Shown here: piece after piece, positions 7,994 to 15,247 of the stretch
How the letters are laid out: each line of letters starts with the position of its first letter
Position numbering within the stretch: position 1 is the stretch's first letter
Assembly (NCBI GenBank): GCA_903858115.1
Contig: CAIOHR010000231.1
Location: 1-64,000 of the forward strand
Direction of reading: 5' to 3'
Origin: an uncultured Pirellula sp.
GTDB lineage: Bacteria; Planctomycetota; Planctomycetia; Pirellulales; Pirellulaceae
Length of the DNA: 64,000 nt
Translations under genes and position numbers: made by a program
Notes under the pieces: model-generated
Seen by the model: the letters and a program-made list of their open reading frames with translations, nothing else
What the model was told of the DNA's origin: nothing
Databases searched by the model: none

Positions 7994-9085
7994 ATGGAAA
8001 AACGACTTTATAACTTCTCTGCAGGTCCGGCAGTACTGCCAGTTCCGGTCTTGGAACGAATCCGCGACGAAATGCTCTGTTTGCCTGGTTGCGGAGCGTC
8101 GGTGATGGAAATTTCCCACCGGAGCAAGGCGTTTATTGCCATCCAGGAAGCGGCCAAGCAGCGATTGATTCGGCTTTTGAACGTTCCCAGCGACTACGAT
8201 GTCCTCTTTCTTCAAGGGGGTGCTCGGCTTCAGTTTTCAATGATTCCGATGAATTTACTTCGGGGGCAATCGGCTCCAGCTCAGTATGTACTGACGGGAT
8301 CGTGGGGGAAGTATGCGATCGCCGAAGCCAAAAAAGAAGGGGCAACGGAAGTCCTCTATGATGCGGCTGCGAGCAACTACGATCGCTTGCCAAGCGATGC
8401 TGAATTGAAGATCCGACCGGATGCAGCTTATGTTCATATTACGAGCAATGAAACGATCCAGGGCGTTCAGTTTCAACGCGATTTGAATTCGGCGGCACCG
8501 TTGGTATGCGACTCATCGTCCGACTTTCTATATAGACAACTGGACGTGAGCAAGTACGGATTGATCTACGCGTGTGCTCAAAAGAACGCAGGCCCAGCGG
8601 GTGTGACGGTGGTAGTTATTCGTCGCGATTTACTAGCCCAATCCAACGACAATTTGCCTGGTTATTTGAATTTTAACAACCACTCGAAGGAAGACTCGAT
8701 GTGGAATACGCCTCCGACTTTTGCGGTCTACGTTCTGGGGCTTGTTACGGAATGGTTAGAAACGACGGTTGGCGGTCTTGCGGCAATGCACAAAATCAAC
8801 CAAGAAAAAGCGAAGTGCGTTTACGACGCGATGGATGCATTTCCTGAGTTGTACCAAGGGCATGCACGCAAAGAAGATCGTTCTCTAATGAATGCTACCT
8901 TCCGATTCCCAGATGAAGAAACCGAGAAAGCATTTTTGGACCAAGCACAGAAACTGGGGCTTGATTCTTTGAAAGGTCATCGAAGCGTCGGTGGCATTCG
9001 CGCGAGCATCTACAACGCGATGCCGATGGAAGGGGCAAAACTGCTTGCTTCGTTCATGAAAGACTTTGCCGCAAAGAGGGGGTAA
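7994..9085 (+). CDS. serC: Phosphoserine aminotransferase
   Basis: PLP enzyme that transaminates 3-phosphohydroxypyruvate to phosphoserine with glutamate, the second step of serine synthesis; it can also serve the pyridoxine branch. At 363 residues it has the usual length. It begins MEKRLYNFSAGPAVLPV, the classic SerC N terminus, has the PLP phosphate region FLQGGARLQF, and carries the Schiff-base lysine in CAQKNAGPAGV. The C-terminal substrate motif GHRSVGGIRASIYNA is complete. It lies 51 bp upstream of serA on the same strand, so the first two pathway steps probably form one operon. No serB is in view. Confidence 0.95.
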   Translation: MEKRLYNFSAGPAVLPVPVLERIRDEMLCLPGCGASVMEISHRSKAFIAIQEAAKQRLIRLLNVPSDYDVLFLQGGARLQFSMIPMNLLRGQSAPAQYVLTGSWGKYAIAEAKKEGATEVLYDAAASNYDRLPSDAELKIRPDAAYVHITSNETIQGVQFQRDLNSAAPLVCDSSSDFLYRQLDVSKYGLIYACAQKNAGPAGVTVVVIRRDLLAQSNDNLPGYLNFNNHSKEDSMWNTPPTFAVYVLGLVTEWLETTVGGLAAMHKINQEKAKCVYDAMDAFPELYQGHARKEDRSLMNATFRFPDEETEKAFLDQAQKLGLDSLKGHRSVGGIRASIYNAMPMEGAKLLASFMKDFAAKRG

Positions 9086-9136
9086 TCGCACTCTCTCACT
9101 TTTCTTGGAACCATTCTCTCATACCAAAAACCATTC

Positions 9137-10765
9137 ATGACTCATCGCATACTCGTCTTAGATCCCATCGCTCAAGAAGGATTCGATCTTCTCCACGCAG
9201 CACCTGGTTTTGAATATGAGGTTCGCACAGGGCTCAAAGGGGAAGAGCTTCGCAAATCCCTCAATGAATTCGACGGTGCCATCGTCCGAAGCGGCGTGAA
9301 GATTACAGCGGAGTCGCTGGAAGGGAACAAGCGATTGCGTGCGATCGTGCGTGCAGGTGTCGGTACGGACAATATCGACAAGAACGCTGCAACCCGTTTG
9401 GGTATCGTGGTCATGAATACGCCAGCGGGCAATACCTTGAGTACTGCGGAACATACGTTTGCCTTGATGCTCGCGTTGTCCCGGTCGGTGGCACCTGCCT
9501 ATCAGAGCTTGATCGAAGGCCGATGGGACCGGAAGACCTTCATGGGAACGCAATTGGCGGACAAAGTTCTCGGCGTGATCGGCATGGGAAGAATCGGTCG
9601 CGAAGTTGCAGTGAGGGCACTGGCCTTTGGAATGCGAGTGATCGCATTCGATCCTTTTTTGTCGGATGAACAAGCGTTGAAGCTCGGCGTGGAGAAAGTG
9701 CACGTCATGCATGACATCTTGCCGTTGGTCGACTATCTGACGGTCCACACTCCACTGACCGATGAGACAAAGTACTTGGTCAATCGGAACCAGTTGCATC
9801 TGTTGAAGAAAGGGATTCGGCTGGTCAATTGCGCCCGCGGAGGCATCTATGAAGAGGCCGCGTTGGTAGAGGGGCTTGAGAAAGGGATCATCGCTGGTGT
9901 GGCCTTGGACGTGTTCGAAGAGGAACCTTGTTCGAAGAGTGCATTGTTCGGACTGCCAGGTGTTGTTTGCACACCGCACTTGGGAGCGAGTACCGAAGAA
10001 GCGCAAACGCAGGTGGCCATCGAAGGGATTCAGTTGCTGATCAACTTCTTTAACACGGGTGAGATTCGGCACGCGGTCAATGTGGCGGCTCTGGATCCTA
10101 AAACGTTGGAATCGATTCGTGGTTATCTCGACGCAGCGCATCGACTCGGTTTGATGATGGCCCAATGGCATGAGGGGAGTATTAGTGCTTGCCAATTGAG
10201 CTATCGAGGTGAAGTTGCCGACAAAGATACCAAACTGTTGAGCGCGGCATTCTGTGCAGGGCTATTGGAACGAGCGATGCCAGACGATGTGAACATTATC
10301 AACGCAGAAATGTTGCTTCGCGAACGGGGGATTGAATTGACGGAGAATCGCAACCGAGAATCGGGCGCATTTACTTCATCAATCACCGCAGAGGTTTCCG
10401 GTAGCGGTCAGCGACTCAAGGCAGGTGTGACTGTTTTCGGGAATAACATGCCTCGACTGATTTCCGTAGCGGACTATCGATTGGAAGCGTATCTCGATGG
10501 ACACATGTTGTTCTTTACCCACACCGACGTGCCTGGAATCATTGGCAAGGTCGGTACCGTATTCGGTGCACATCAAGTGAACATCGGCCAGATGTCCGTC
10601 GGTCGCGAATTGAACCAACCGGGTGGCCATTCGGTCGGGGTATTGAATTTAGACGGAGCACCGCCTGCGGAAGCGCTCAAGCAATTGATGGCGATCGAGT
10701 CGATTGAAAAAGTGCAAGTGATCGAATTGCCTGGCCTCGGCGTTTTGCCGGACTGGCTACAGTAA
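9137..10765 (+). CDS. serA: D-3-phosphoglycerate dehydrogenase
   Basis: NAD-dependent oxidation of 3-phosphoglycerate to 3-phosphohydroxypyruvate, entry step of serine synthesis. The 542-residue length marks the long form with an intervening domain and a C-terminal ACT domain. Motifs in order: substrate-binding VRSGVKIT and VRAGVGTDNID, nucleotide loop VIGMGRIGREVA (about 147-158), CARGGIYEE, catalytic His in TPHLGAST, and an ACT region with FTHTDVPGIIGKVGTVFG and GQMSVGRE. An ACT domain suggests feedback by serine, inferred from the family. The last residues, GVLPDWLQ, recur almost exactly in a small frame near 12783, which hints at a duplicated 3' end. Confidence 0.95.
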   Translation: MTHRILVLDPIAQEGFDLLHAAPGFEYEVRTGLKGEELRKSLNEFDGAIVRSGVKITAESLEGNKRLRAIVRAGVGTDNIDKNAATRLGIVVMNTPAGNTLSTAEHTFALMLALSRSVAPAYQSLIEGRWDRKTFMGTQLADKVLGVIGMGRIGREVAVRALAFGMRVIAFDPFLSDEQALKLGVEKVHVMHDILPLVDYLTVHTPLTDETKYLVNRNQLHLLKKGIRLVNCARGGIYEEAALVEGLEKGIIAGVALDVFEEEPCSKSALFGLPGVVCTPHLGASTEEAQTQVAIEGIQLLINFFNTGEIRHAVNVAALDPKTLESIRGYLDAAHRLGLMMAQWHEGSISACQLSYRGEVADKDTKLLSAAFCAGLLERAMPDDVNIINAEMLLRERGIELTENRNRESGAFTSSITAEVSGSGQRLKAGVTVFGNNMPRLISVADYRLEAYLDGHMLFFTHTDVPGIIGKVGTVFGAHQVNIGQMSVGRELNQPGGHSVGVLNLDGAPPAEALKQLMAIESIEKVQVIELPGLGVLPDWLQ

Positions 10766-11074
10766 GGATTGTAAAACCCCGTTGGGGTTTGGGTCTCGCG
10801 ATGTGCGATATCCAAGGGTGCGTCGCGTACCGCGGCGATACGCCAACGACGTTAGATTCCACAGCACAGGGGCGCGATCTTGCCGCGCACCCTGGGTAAA
10901 CCTGTACCCATTCGCCGCGTCGACCCCAACGGGGTTGGACAACGACGGCGTGGACAGTTTCGTGCTGGATTTTCCGTGTCTTTATCGATAAATACACTGG
11001 AAACACATTTCAAATAAGCAGAAACGGTTCCTGGCACGTTCCTGGCTCCCCCCAACCACAAACTAAGGGTTATC
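10766..11074. other. Gene-free interval between serA and the AbiEii-like gene
   Basis: It holds the palindromic element at 10774-10937 and, further on, CGGTTCCTGGCAC (11027-11039), a short motif seen again right after the SNF2 gene (18609). Nothing else is recognised. Confidence 0.5.
10774..10937. repeat. MITE/REP-like element with terminal inverted repeats
   Basis: AACCCCGTTGGGG (10775-10787) and its exact reverse complement CCCCAACGGGGTT (10924-10936) bracket about 136 bp. The interior holds GC-rich sub-palindromes including CAGGGGCGCG...CGCGCACCCTGGG. No protein is encoded. Elements of this form are commonly scattered in planctomycete intergenic spaces. It begins nine bases after serA and may also act as its transcription end. 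Confidence 0.65.
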
Positions 11075-11692
11075 TTACGCACGCCTGTCCGTGTGTTGAT
11101 TTCTGAGAGACATCAATGGAGTGACTAAATCGTCGTCAATTGCTGCACTGAGGTCCTTTGCCAATCGCAGAGTTAAATTCCAATCAAAATCTTCTCCCTG
11201 GCGAATCAGAATCCCGCGAATATCATCAAGATCTCGTGGTCTAGCTGCGAGTTGCTTCATCACTGCCAAGTATTCTGGACTGACGACTTTGACCAAACGT
11301 CCTTCGATCATGGATGGGGACGAATTAGCAATCGATTCTTTGTCAAAACCACTCATCCCAAGGGAAACATCAATGCGAATCTCAGTTTGTTTGTGTTCAA
11401 GAGGCAATAGCAATCCCGTCCGAATCACATTCTCGACACCATCGAAGTAAGGCTTGAACGGCGAGGCTGCAAGGCTCTTTACTAGCTTTAGGGCACGCTC
11501 AACATCTGAGTCCGTAACAACGTCGATGTCCAGCGTCGAACGTGGTTCACCACGCACAGCTACAGCCAAACCGCCTATTAAGGCATAATCAATGCACTCG
11601 AATGTAAGAAAATCGATTAAATCGTGGAGTGCAGAAACTATCTGGTTCTCTGTCACTTGAATGTCAATGTCCTTCTCTTTGGAGTCTAGCAA
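11075..11692 (-). CDS. AbiEii/MNT-type nucleotidyltransferase, possible toxin
   Basis: A 205-residue protein with the minimal nucleotidyltransferase signature: YALIGGLAVAVRGEPRST followed by LDIDVV (DxD), the metal-binding core of AbiEii/JHP933-like proteins. A later RLVKVVSPEYLAVMKQLAARPRDLDDI matches the helical region usual in these proteins, where the Lys and Asp residues are conserved. Members act as toxins of type IV toxin-antitoxin or phage-defence pairs, or as housekeeping nucleotidyltransferases. Its start overlaps by 29 bp a small upstream frame that is probably its partner. It sits inside an apparently duplicated interval beside a broken xer copy, so acquisition is plausible. Toxin activity is inference. 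Confidence 0.7.
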   Translation of the reverse strand: MLDSKEKDIDIQVTENQIVSALHDLIDFLTFECIDYALIGGLAVAVRGEPRSTLDIDVVTDSDVERALKLVKSLAASPFKPYFDGVENVIRTGLLLPLEHKQTEIRIDVSLGMSGFDKESIANSSPSMIEGRLVKVVSPEYLAVMKQLAARPRDLDDIRGILIRQGEDFDWNLTLRLAKDLSAAIDDDLVTPLMSLRNQHTDRRA

Positions 11693-11900
11693 TCAATTTG
11701 GTCCTGCCCGCTAGTTTCTGCCGCCACCGGTCTTCGACGATTCGATGCCAACCTGCGCTTTGGTCTCGTTGCCCAACTGCAAAAGCGAGCAGTGCGCAAA
11801 ACACTCTTATTGACACTTCATCGCTCATCGCCCGCATCTTTTTTTGACGCTGTGCCGCCAAGAGTGCTTCAGCATGTTCCCAGTGATTGGTTCTTGACAT
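11664..11900 (-). CDS. Small partner protein of the AbiEii-like gene
   Basis: A 78-residue frame with protein-like composition, overlapping the start of the nucleotidyltransferase by 29 bp. It begins MSRTNHWEHAEALLA and continues with helical, basic sequence (WHRIVEDRWRQKLAGR). I do not recognise a family. The position (small gene first, overlapping the second) matches many antitoxin-toxin operons, but it lacks the winged helix of AbiEi. The call rests on context. Confidence 0.5.
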   Translation of the reverse strand: MSRTNHWEHAEALLAAQRQKKMRAMSDEVSIRVFCALLAFAVGQRDQSAGWHRIVEDRWRQKLAGRTKLIARLQREGH

Positions 11901-12149
11901 GGTTTTATCGTCAGCTTTGAGGAGAGTTAACTGAATGAGATTGTATCATCCGCATCAACCAGGCGTCACCCCGTACAACGAACTGGGTGAGTTGGATTAT
12001 CGCGATCCTGAGTTCATCGTTGTTTTGAATTCTGCAATCTGCATCATTCAATACCATTTCGCTTCCGTCTTGGCTCTCACAGGTTCAAGAAGCAACAACG
12101 TCATTCGCGGTTCATTTTACTTCCGAGTTTTCGGATTTGGTTCGCCGGA

Positions 12150-12448
12150 TTAGAATTCGGAGGTTATTCGTTTGTTCTTGAATTTGAACTTGCCATTTTC
12201 GACTTGCGTGTAGATTTGCGTTGTTTGAATATTGGCATGACTCAGCATCTCTTGGATCAATCGCAGATCGGCGCCGCCTGCCAGTAGATGTGTTGCAAAG
12301 GAGTGACGCAATGTATGGGGGCTAATCTCTGGATCGACATTGGCTCGCAAGGCACATCGCTTGATCAATTCCCAAATCGCTTCACGGCGAAGTCGATGAC
12401 CGGATCGGGAAAGGATCAACCAAGGTATAGCACTTGGTTCTTTGTTAC
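12150..12448 (-). pseudogene. Truncated copy of the Xer recombinase C terminus
   Basis: From about 12178 to 12448 the DNA closely matches 13100-13385 inside the intact recombinase gene. The translated fragment keeps [20 protein letters not shown] and [17 protein letters not shown] but has no sequence for the part with catalytic Arg165 and Lys189, so it cannot be active. The end is altered to [13 protein letters not shown]. Homology stops abruptly at the edge of an imperfect hairpin (12453-12550). It is best read as a decaying duplicate of the neighbouring gene's 3' end. Confidence 0.85.
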
Positions 12449-12452
12449 CGAT

Positions 12453-12550
12453 GAGACGGATGGCGATTGTAGGGACACTCGTATTTGTTGTTTTTGTCGG
12501 CTGTATCGGTGGGCGAAACAACAAATAGCTGTGTCTCCGGCATCCGTCTC
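12453..12550. repeat. Long imperfect hairpin at the edge of the xer duplicate
   Basis: Arms of about 40 bp: GAGACGGATG...GGGACAC..GTATTTGTTGTTT (12453-12493) pairs with AAACAACAAATA..GTGTCTCCGGCATCCGTCTC (12515-12550) around a loop of about 22 bases. There are a few mismatches and a bulge. It codes nothing recognisable and starts where xer homology ends, so it may be a small mobile element or recombination scar. Confidence 0.6.
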
Positions 12551-12576
12551 GACCAAAAATCCGCGTCGATGGGAGT

Positions 12577-12783
12577 ATGACTTTCGCGTTACCGGAGCCG
12601 AATGAATCGACAAGGAAGCGATTCTCGTTGACTACACGGGATGACGAAGGAGCGATTGTCGATGCAGAGTTCATTCGTCCAGATTGGTGGATAGAAGAAA
12701 ATGGAATTGCGGCGGGCGAACTCATGCCGCTAGCGATCGAGGAGTTGGGGCTATCGGCTGTGTTACCAGACTGGCTTCAGTAA
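12577..12783 (+). pseudogene. Possible remnant of a serA 3' end
   Basis: A 68-codon frame ending [17 protein letters not shown]. The end of SerA reads ELPGLGVLPDWLQ-stop, and both are followed by AGGA at the DNA level. The rest of the frame has no resemblance to SerA's ACT domain, so if it is a remnant only the extreme 3' end survives. It could alternatively be an unrelated short protein. Confidence 0.3.
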
Positions 12784-12860
12784 GGAGTTCGACCGAGCGT
12801 GGGCGGTTGGTGACCAGGGGCGCGGCCTTGACGCGGGACCCTGTAGCACGCCAAAGCTGC

Positions 12861-12888
12861 GGACGGTTGGGGCAAGCCCAAACCGTCC
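12861..12888. repeat. Palindromic repeat, GGACGGTTGGGGCAAGCC type
   Basis: A 28-bp near-perfect palindrome (GGACGGTTgGGGC..GCCCaAACCGTCC). The same unit with the same left flank (ACGCCAAA.GCTGC) recurs at 24034-24075, in another intergenic space 11 kb away. It behaves like a REP element. The surrounding 12784-13071 interval also has CAGGGGCGCG...CGCGGGACCCTG, similar to the interior of the 10774 element. Confidence 0.7.
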
Positions 12889-13071
12889 TATACCCCTGTC
12901 CGGCTCGGGCTTGACCCAACCGGACACGGCTTTGGCGACCTAAAACAATCCAACTTCTTGACGCAGAGCAAGGATCATGAATCGTTAATGAGTAATGGAA
13001 ATTGAAAAATGCAAAATAATCTTCGCGAGCCATCCCAGCTCGACGAGCGAAGCGATGTGATCAGCGTGTTG

Positions 13072-14025
13072 CTAGCTTCGAGGGTGGAACTGTTTGTGGA
13101 TTTTTTTGAGTTTGCCGTTTTCGACTTGAGTGTAGATTTGCGTGGTTTGAATATTGGCATGGCCCAACATCTCTTGGATCAACCGCAGATCGGCGCCGCC
13201 TGCTAGGAGATGTGTTGCGAAAGAGTGACGCAATGTGTGGGGGCTAATCTCGGGACCGACGTTGGCTCTCAAGGCACATCGTTTGATCAATTCCCAAATC
13301 GCTTCGCGGCGAAGTCGATGACCGGATCGAGATAGGATCAACCAAGGGATGGTACTTGGTTCTTTGTTGCCGAGGAGTCGTGGGCGATACTCGGTCAGGT
13401 AGGTGCGGATCGCTTCGATCGCGCGATCACCTAAGGGGACCATACGTTGTTTGCTCCCTTTGCCTTCTGCTAGACAGTATCCTTCGTCCAATTGAACGTT
13501 CGCCATGAGAAGGTTGCTGATTTCTGAAACTCGGCAACCGGTGGCGTACATCAATTCCAAAATGGCTCGGTCGCGGATCCAATGAGGATCCGACTTGATC
13601 GGAGCCGCCATGAATCGGTCGACTTGGCCGACGGTTAAGACTTTGGGTACGCGGTGCCAGACCTTCGGTGTCAGCAGCAGTTCTGCGGGATTGTGGTCGA
13701 TCGCCGACTCGAGTTGCAAAAATTTGTAGAACATTCGAATGGCGACGATATGGCGTGAAACGGAGGTCGGGGCCAATCCGATCCCTTTGAGATAGCCAGC
13801 AAAGTCCGTGAGATCATCGATCTTGATTTTTGTTGGGGAGCGACCGTCTAGCCACTCTTTCATATGTTCCAAATCGCGTCGATACGCGTTCACCGTATTG
13901 TCTGCCAAGTGGCATTCGCTTCGCAAATAGACCGCATAGCGTTCGATCCAGCCTGCCATGGTCTCGGAGGGTTGCGAGATTTCCGGGGCGGTTTGCTTGA
14001 ATTTTTTGAGTTTGCTGACGCCCAT
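13072..14025 (-). CDS. XerC/XerD-type tyrosine recombinase
   Basis: A 317-residue site-specific recombinase; Xer proteins resolve chromosome dimers at dif together with FtsK. The N-terminal core-binding (SAM-like) domain spans about 25-110 (YAVYLRSECHLADNTVNAYRRDL). The full catalytic set is visible: R165 (ATGCRVSEI), K189 (GKGSKQRMVPL), H263 and R266 ([12 protein letters not shown]), H289 ([10 protein letters not shown]) and nucleophile Y298 (IYTQV). This is a chromosomal Xer by length and motif wording, not a phage integrase. Whether it is the C or D paralogue cannot be settled without comparison. Its 3' end is duplicated at 12150-12448. It is divergent from galE. Confidence 0.9.
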   Translation of the reverse strand: MGVSKLKKFKQTAPEISQPSETMAGWIERYAVYLRSECHLADNTVNAYRRDLEHMKEWLDGRSPTKIKIDDLTDFAGYLKGIGLAPTSVSRHIVAIRMFYKFLQLESAIDHNPAELLLTPKVWHRVPKVLTVGQVDRFMAAPIKSDPHWIRDRAILELMYATGCRVSEISNLLMANVQLDEGYCLAEGKGSKQRMVPLGDRAIEAIRTYLTEYRPRLLGNKEPSTIPWLILSRSGHRLRREAIWELIKRCALRANVGPEISPHTLRHSFATHLLAGGADLRLIQEMLGHANIQTTQIYTQVENGKLKKIHKQFHPRS

Positions 14026-14127
14026 CGGAATTAACCCTCTCGCGGATTCGTGAGGAACTTTCTACGATTGTGCAATTGTTTCACGTCCACGTCGAGACGC
14101 AACTTGGCAAGTAGTTTGGAGTTTAGG

Positions 14128-15111
14128 ATGAAGGTACTGGTTGTTGGCGGTGCGGGGTATGTAGGATCGCATACTGTTCGACTGCTTCTCGCCCAAGGCC
14201 ATGAGGTTTGGGTATATGACAATCTTTCACTCGGGCATCGGGAAAGTGTACCTGCAGGCCGCTTGATCGAGGGTAATTTGACGGACCGCGCATTGCTGAT
14301 GCAGGTGATGCGAGATAAAGAGATTGAAGCGGTCATGCATTTTGCGGCTTATGCATTGGTTGGAGAATCGGTGCAGCATCCTGCGATGTACTATCAGAAC
14401 AATGTGATCGCAACCTTTGAATTGCTGGAAGCGATGCGAGCGGTCGGTGTTTGGCGATTTGTATTTTCCAGTACGACCGCCACGTATGGGCAACCCGAGA
14501 AGATGCCAATCTCGGAAGATACTCCGCAGAACCCAATCAATCCGTATGGATTTACGAAGCTCGTCGTGGAGCGAGCGTTGGCAGATTATGCACATGCGTA
14601 TGGGTTTGGGGTGGCTGCGCTTCGTTACTTCAATGCTTCAGGGGCTGCGTCGGACGCTTCCATCGGAGAAGATCACGACCCAGAGTCCCATCTCATTCCG
14701 ATCGTATTGCAAGTGGCGTTAGGTCAGCGGCCTCACATTTCGATTTTTGGGACAGACTACCCAACCGAAGACGGCACGTGCATTCGGGATTACATTCACG
14801 TGGAAGATCTGGCGACGGCTCATCTCGCGGCGCTTCAAAAGCTGCAACCAAACTCCGTGCTGCAGATGAATCTTGGGACCGGCGTCGGCCACAGTGTTCA
14901 GCAGGTCATCGAAGCTTGTCGAAAGATCACCGGGCATGCTATACCCGCGGTCATCGGGCCTCGGCGAGCAGGAGACCCCGCGTGTTTGATAGCAGACAGC
15001 TCAAAAGCCCAGCGGGAGCTAAACTGGAAGCCAAAGTACGTATCCATAGAAAGCATTGTGGAGACCGCCTGGAAGTGGCATCAGAGCCATCCTCGTGGCT
15101 ACTCGAGTTGA
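14128..15111 (+). CDS. galE: UDP-glucose 4-epimerase
   Basis: NAD-dependent interconversion of UDP-glucose and UDP-galactose (extended short-chain dehydrogenase family), supplying sugars for polysaccharide. I start at the ATG at 14128 (327 residues), because it directly begins MKVLVVGGAGYVGSH with the Rossmann loop GGAGYVGS (7-14); the longer frame adds a non-homologous stretch. Other motifs: HFAAYALVGESV (71-82), SSTTATYG (114-121) and the catalytic Y140xxxK144 in NPYGFTK, then RYFNASGA and DYIHVEDLA. The 327-residue length matches GalE. No other Leloir gene is nearby. Confidence 0.92.
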   Translation: MKVLVVGGAGYVGSHTVRLLLAQGHEVWVYDNLSLGHRESVPAGRLIEGNLTDRALLMQVMRDKEIEAVMHFAAYALVGESVQHPAMYYQNNVIATFELLEAMRAVGVWRFVFSSTTATYGQPEKMPISEDTPQNPINPYGFTKLVVERALADYAHAYGFGVAALRYFNASGAASDASIGEDHDPESHLIPIVLQVALGQRPHISIFGTDYPTEDGTCIRDYIHVEDLATAHLAALQKLQPNSVLQMNLGTGVGHSVQQVIEACRKITGHAIPAVIGPRRAGDPACLIADSSKAQRELNWKPKYVSIESIVETAWKWHQSHPRGYSS

Positions 15112-15247
15112 GTTTGCTTCCGAATTCTTGAAAAAGCCGGCGGCAATCCGTCTCCTGTGAATGGAGATTCTATTACAATTGGTGCACCCAAAATGAGTCT
15201 GGGACGAGTCTGGGACCAAATGGAATCTTCTATCAAGGGAATGGCGA

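Noticed and set aside
9158..10195. 345-codon open frame antisense to serA
   Set aside because: It lies wholly within serA, and its composition (rich in His, Gln, Arg, Cys) is that of reverse-complemented coding DNA; serA is unmistakable.
12150..12725. A 191-residue complete second recombinase
   Set aside because: Only the last 100 residues match Xer; the first 90 are hairpin and antisense sequence, and catalytic Arg and Lys are missing.
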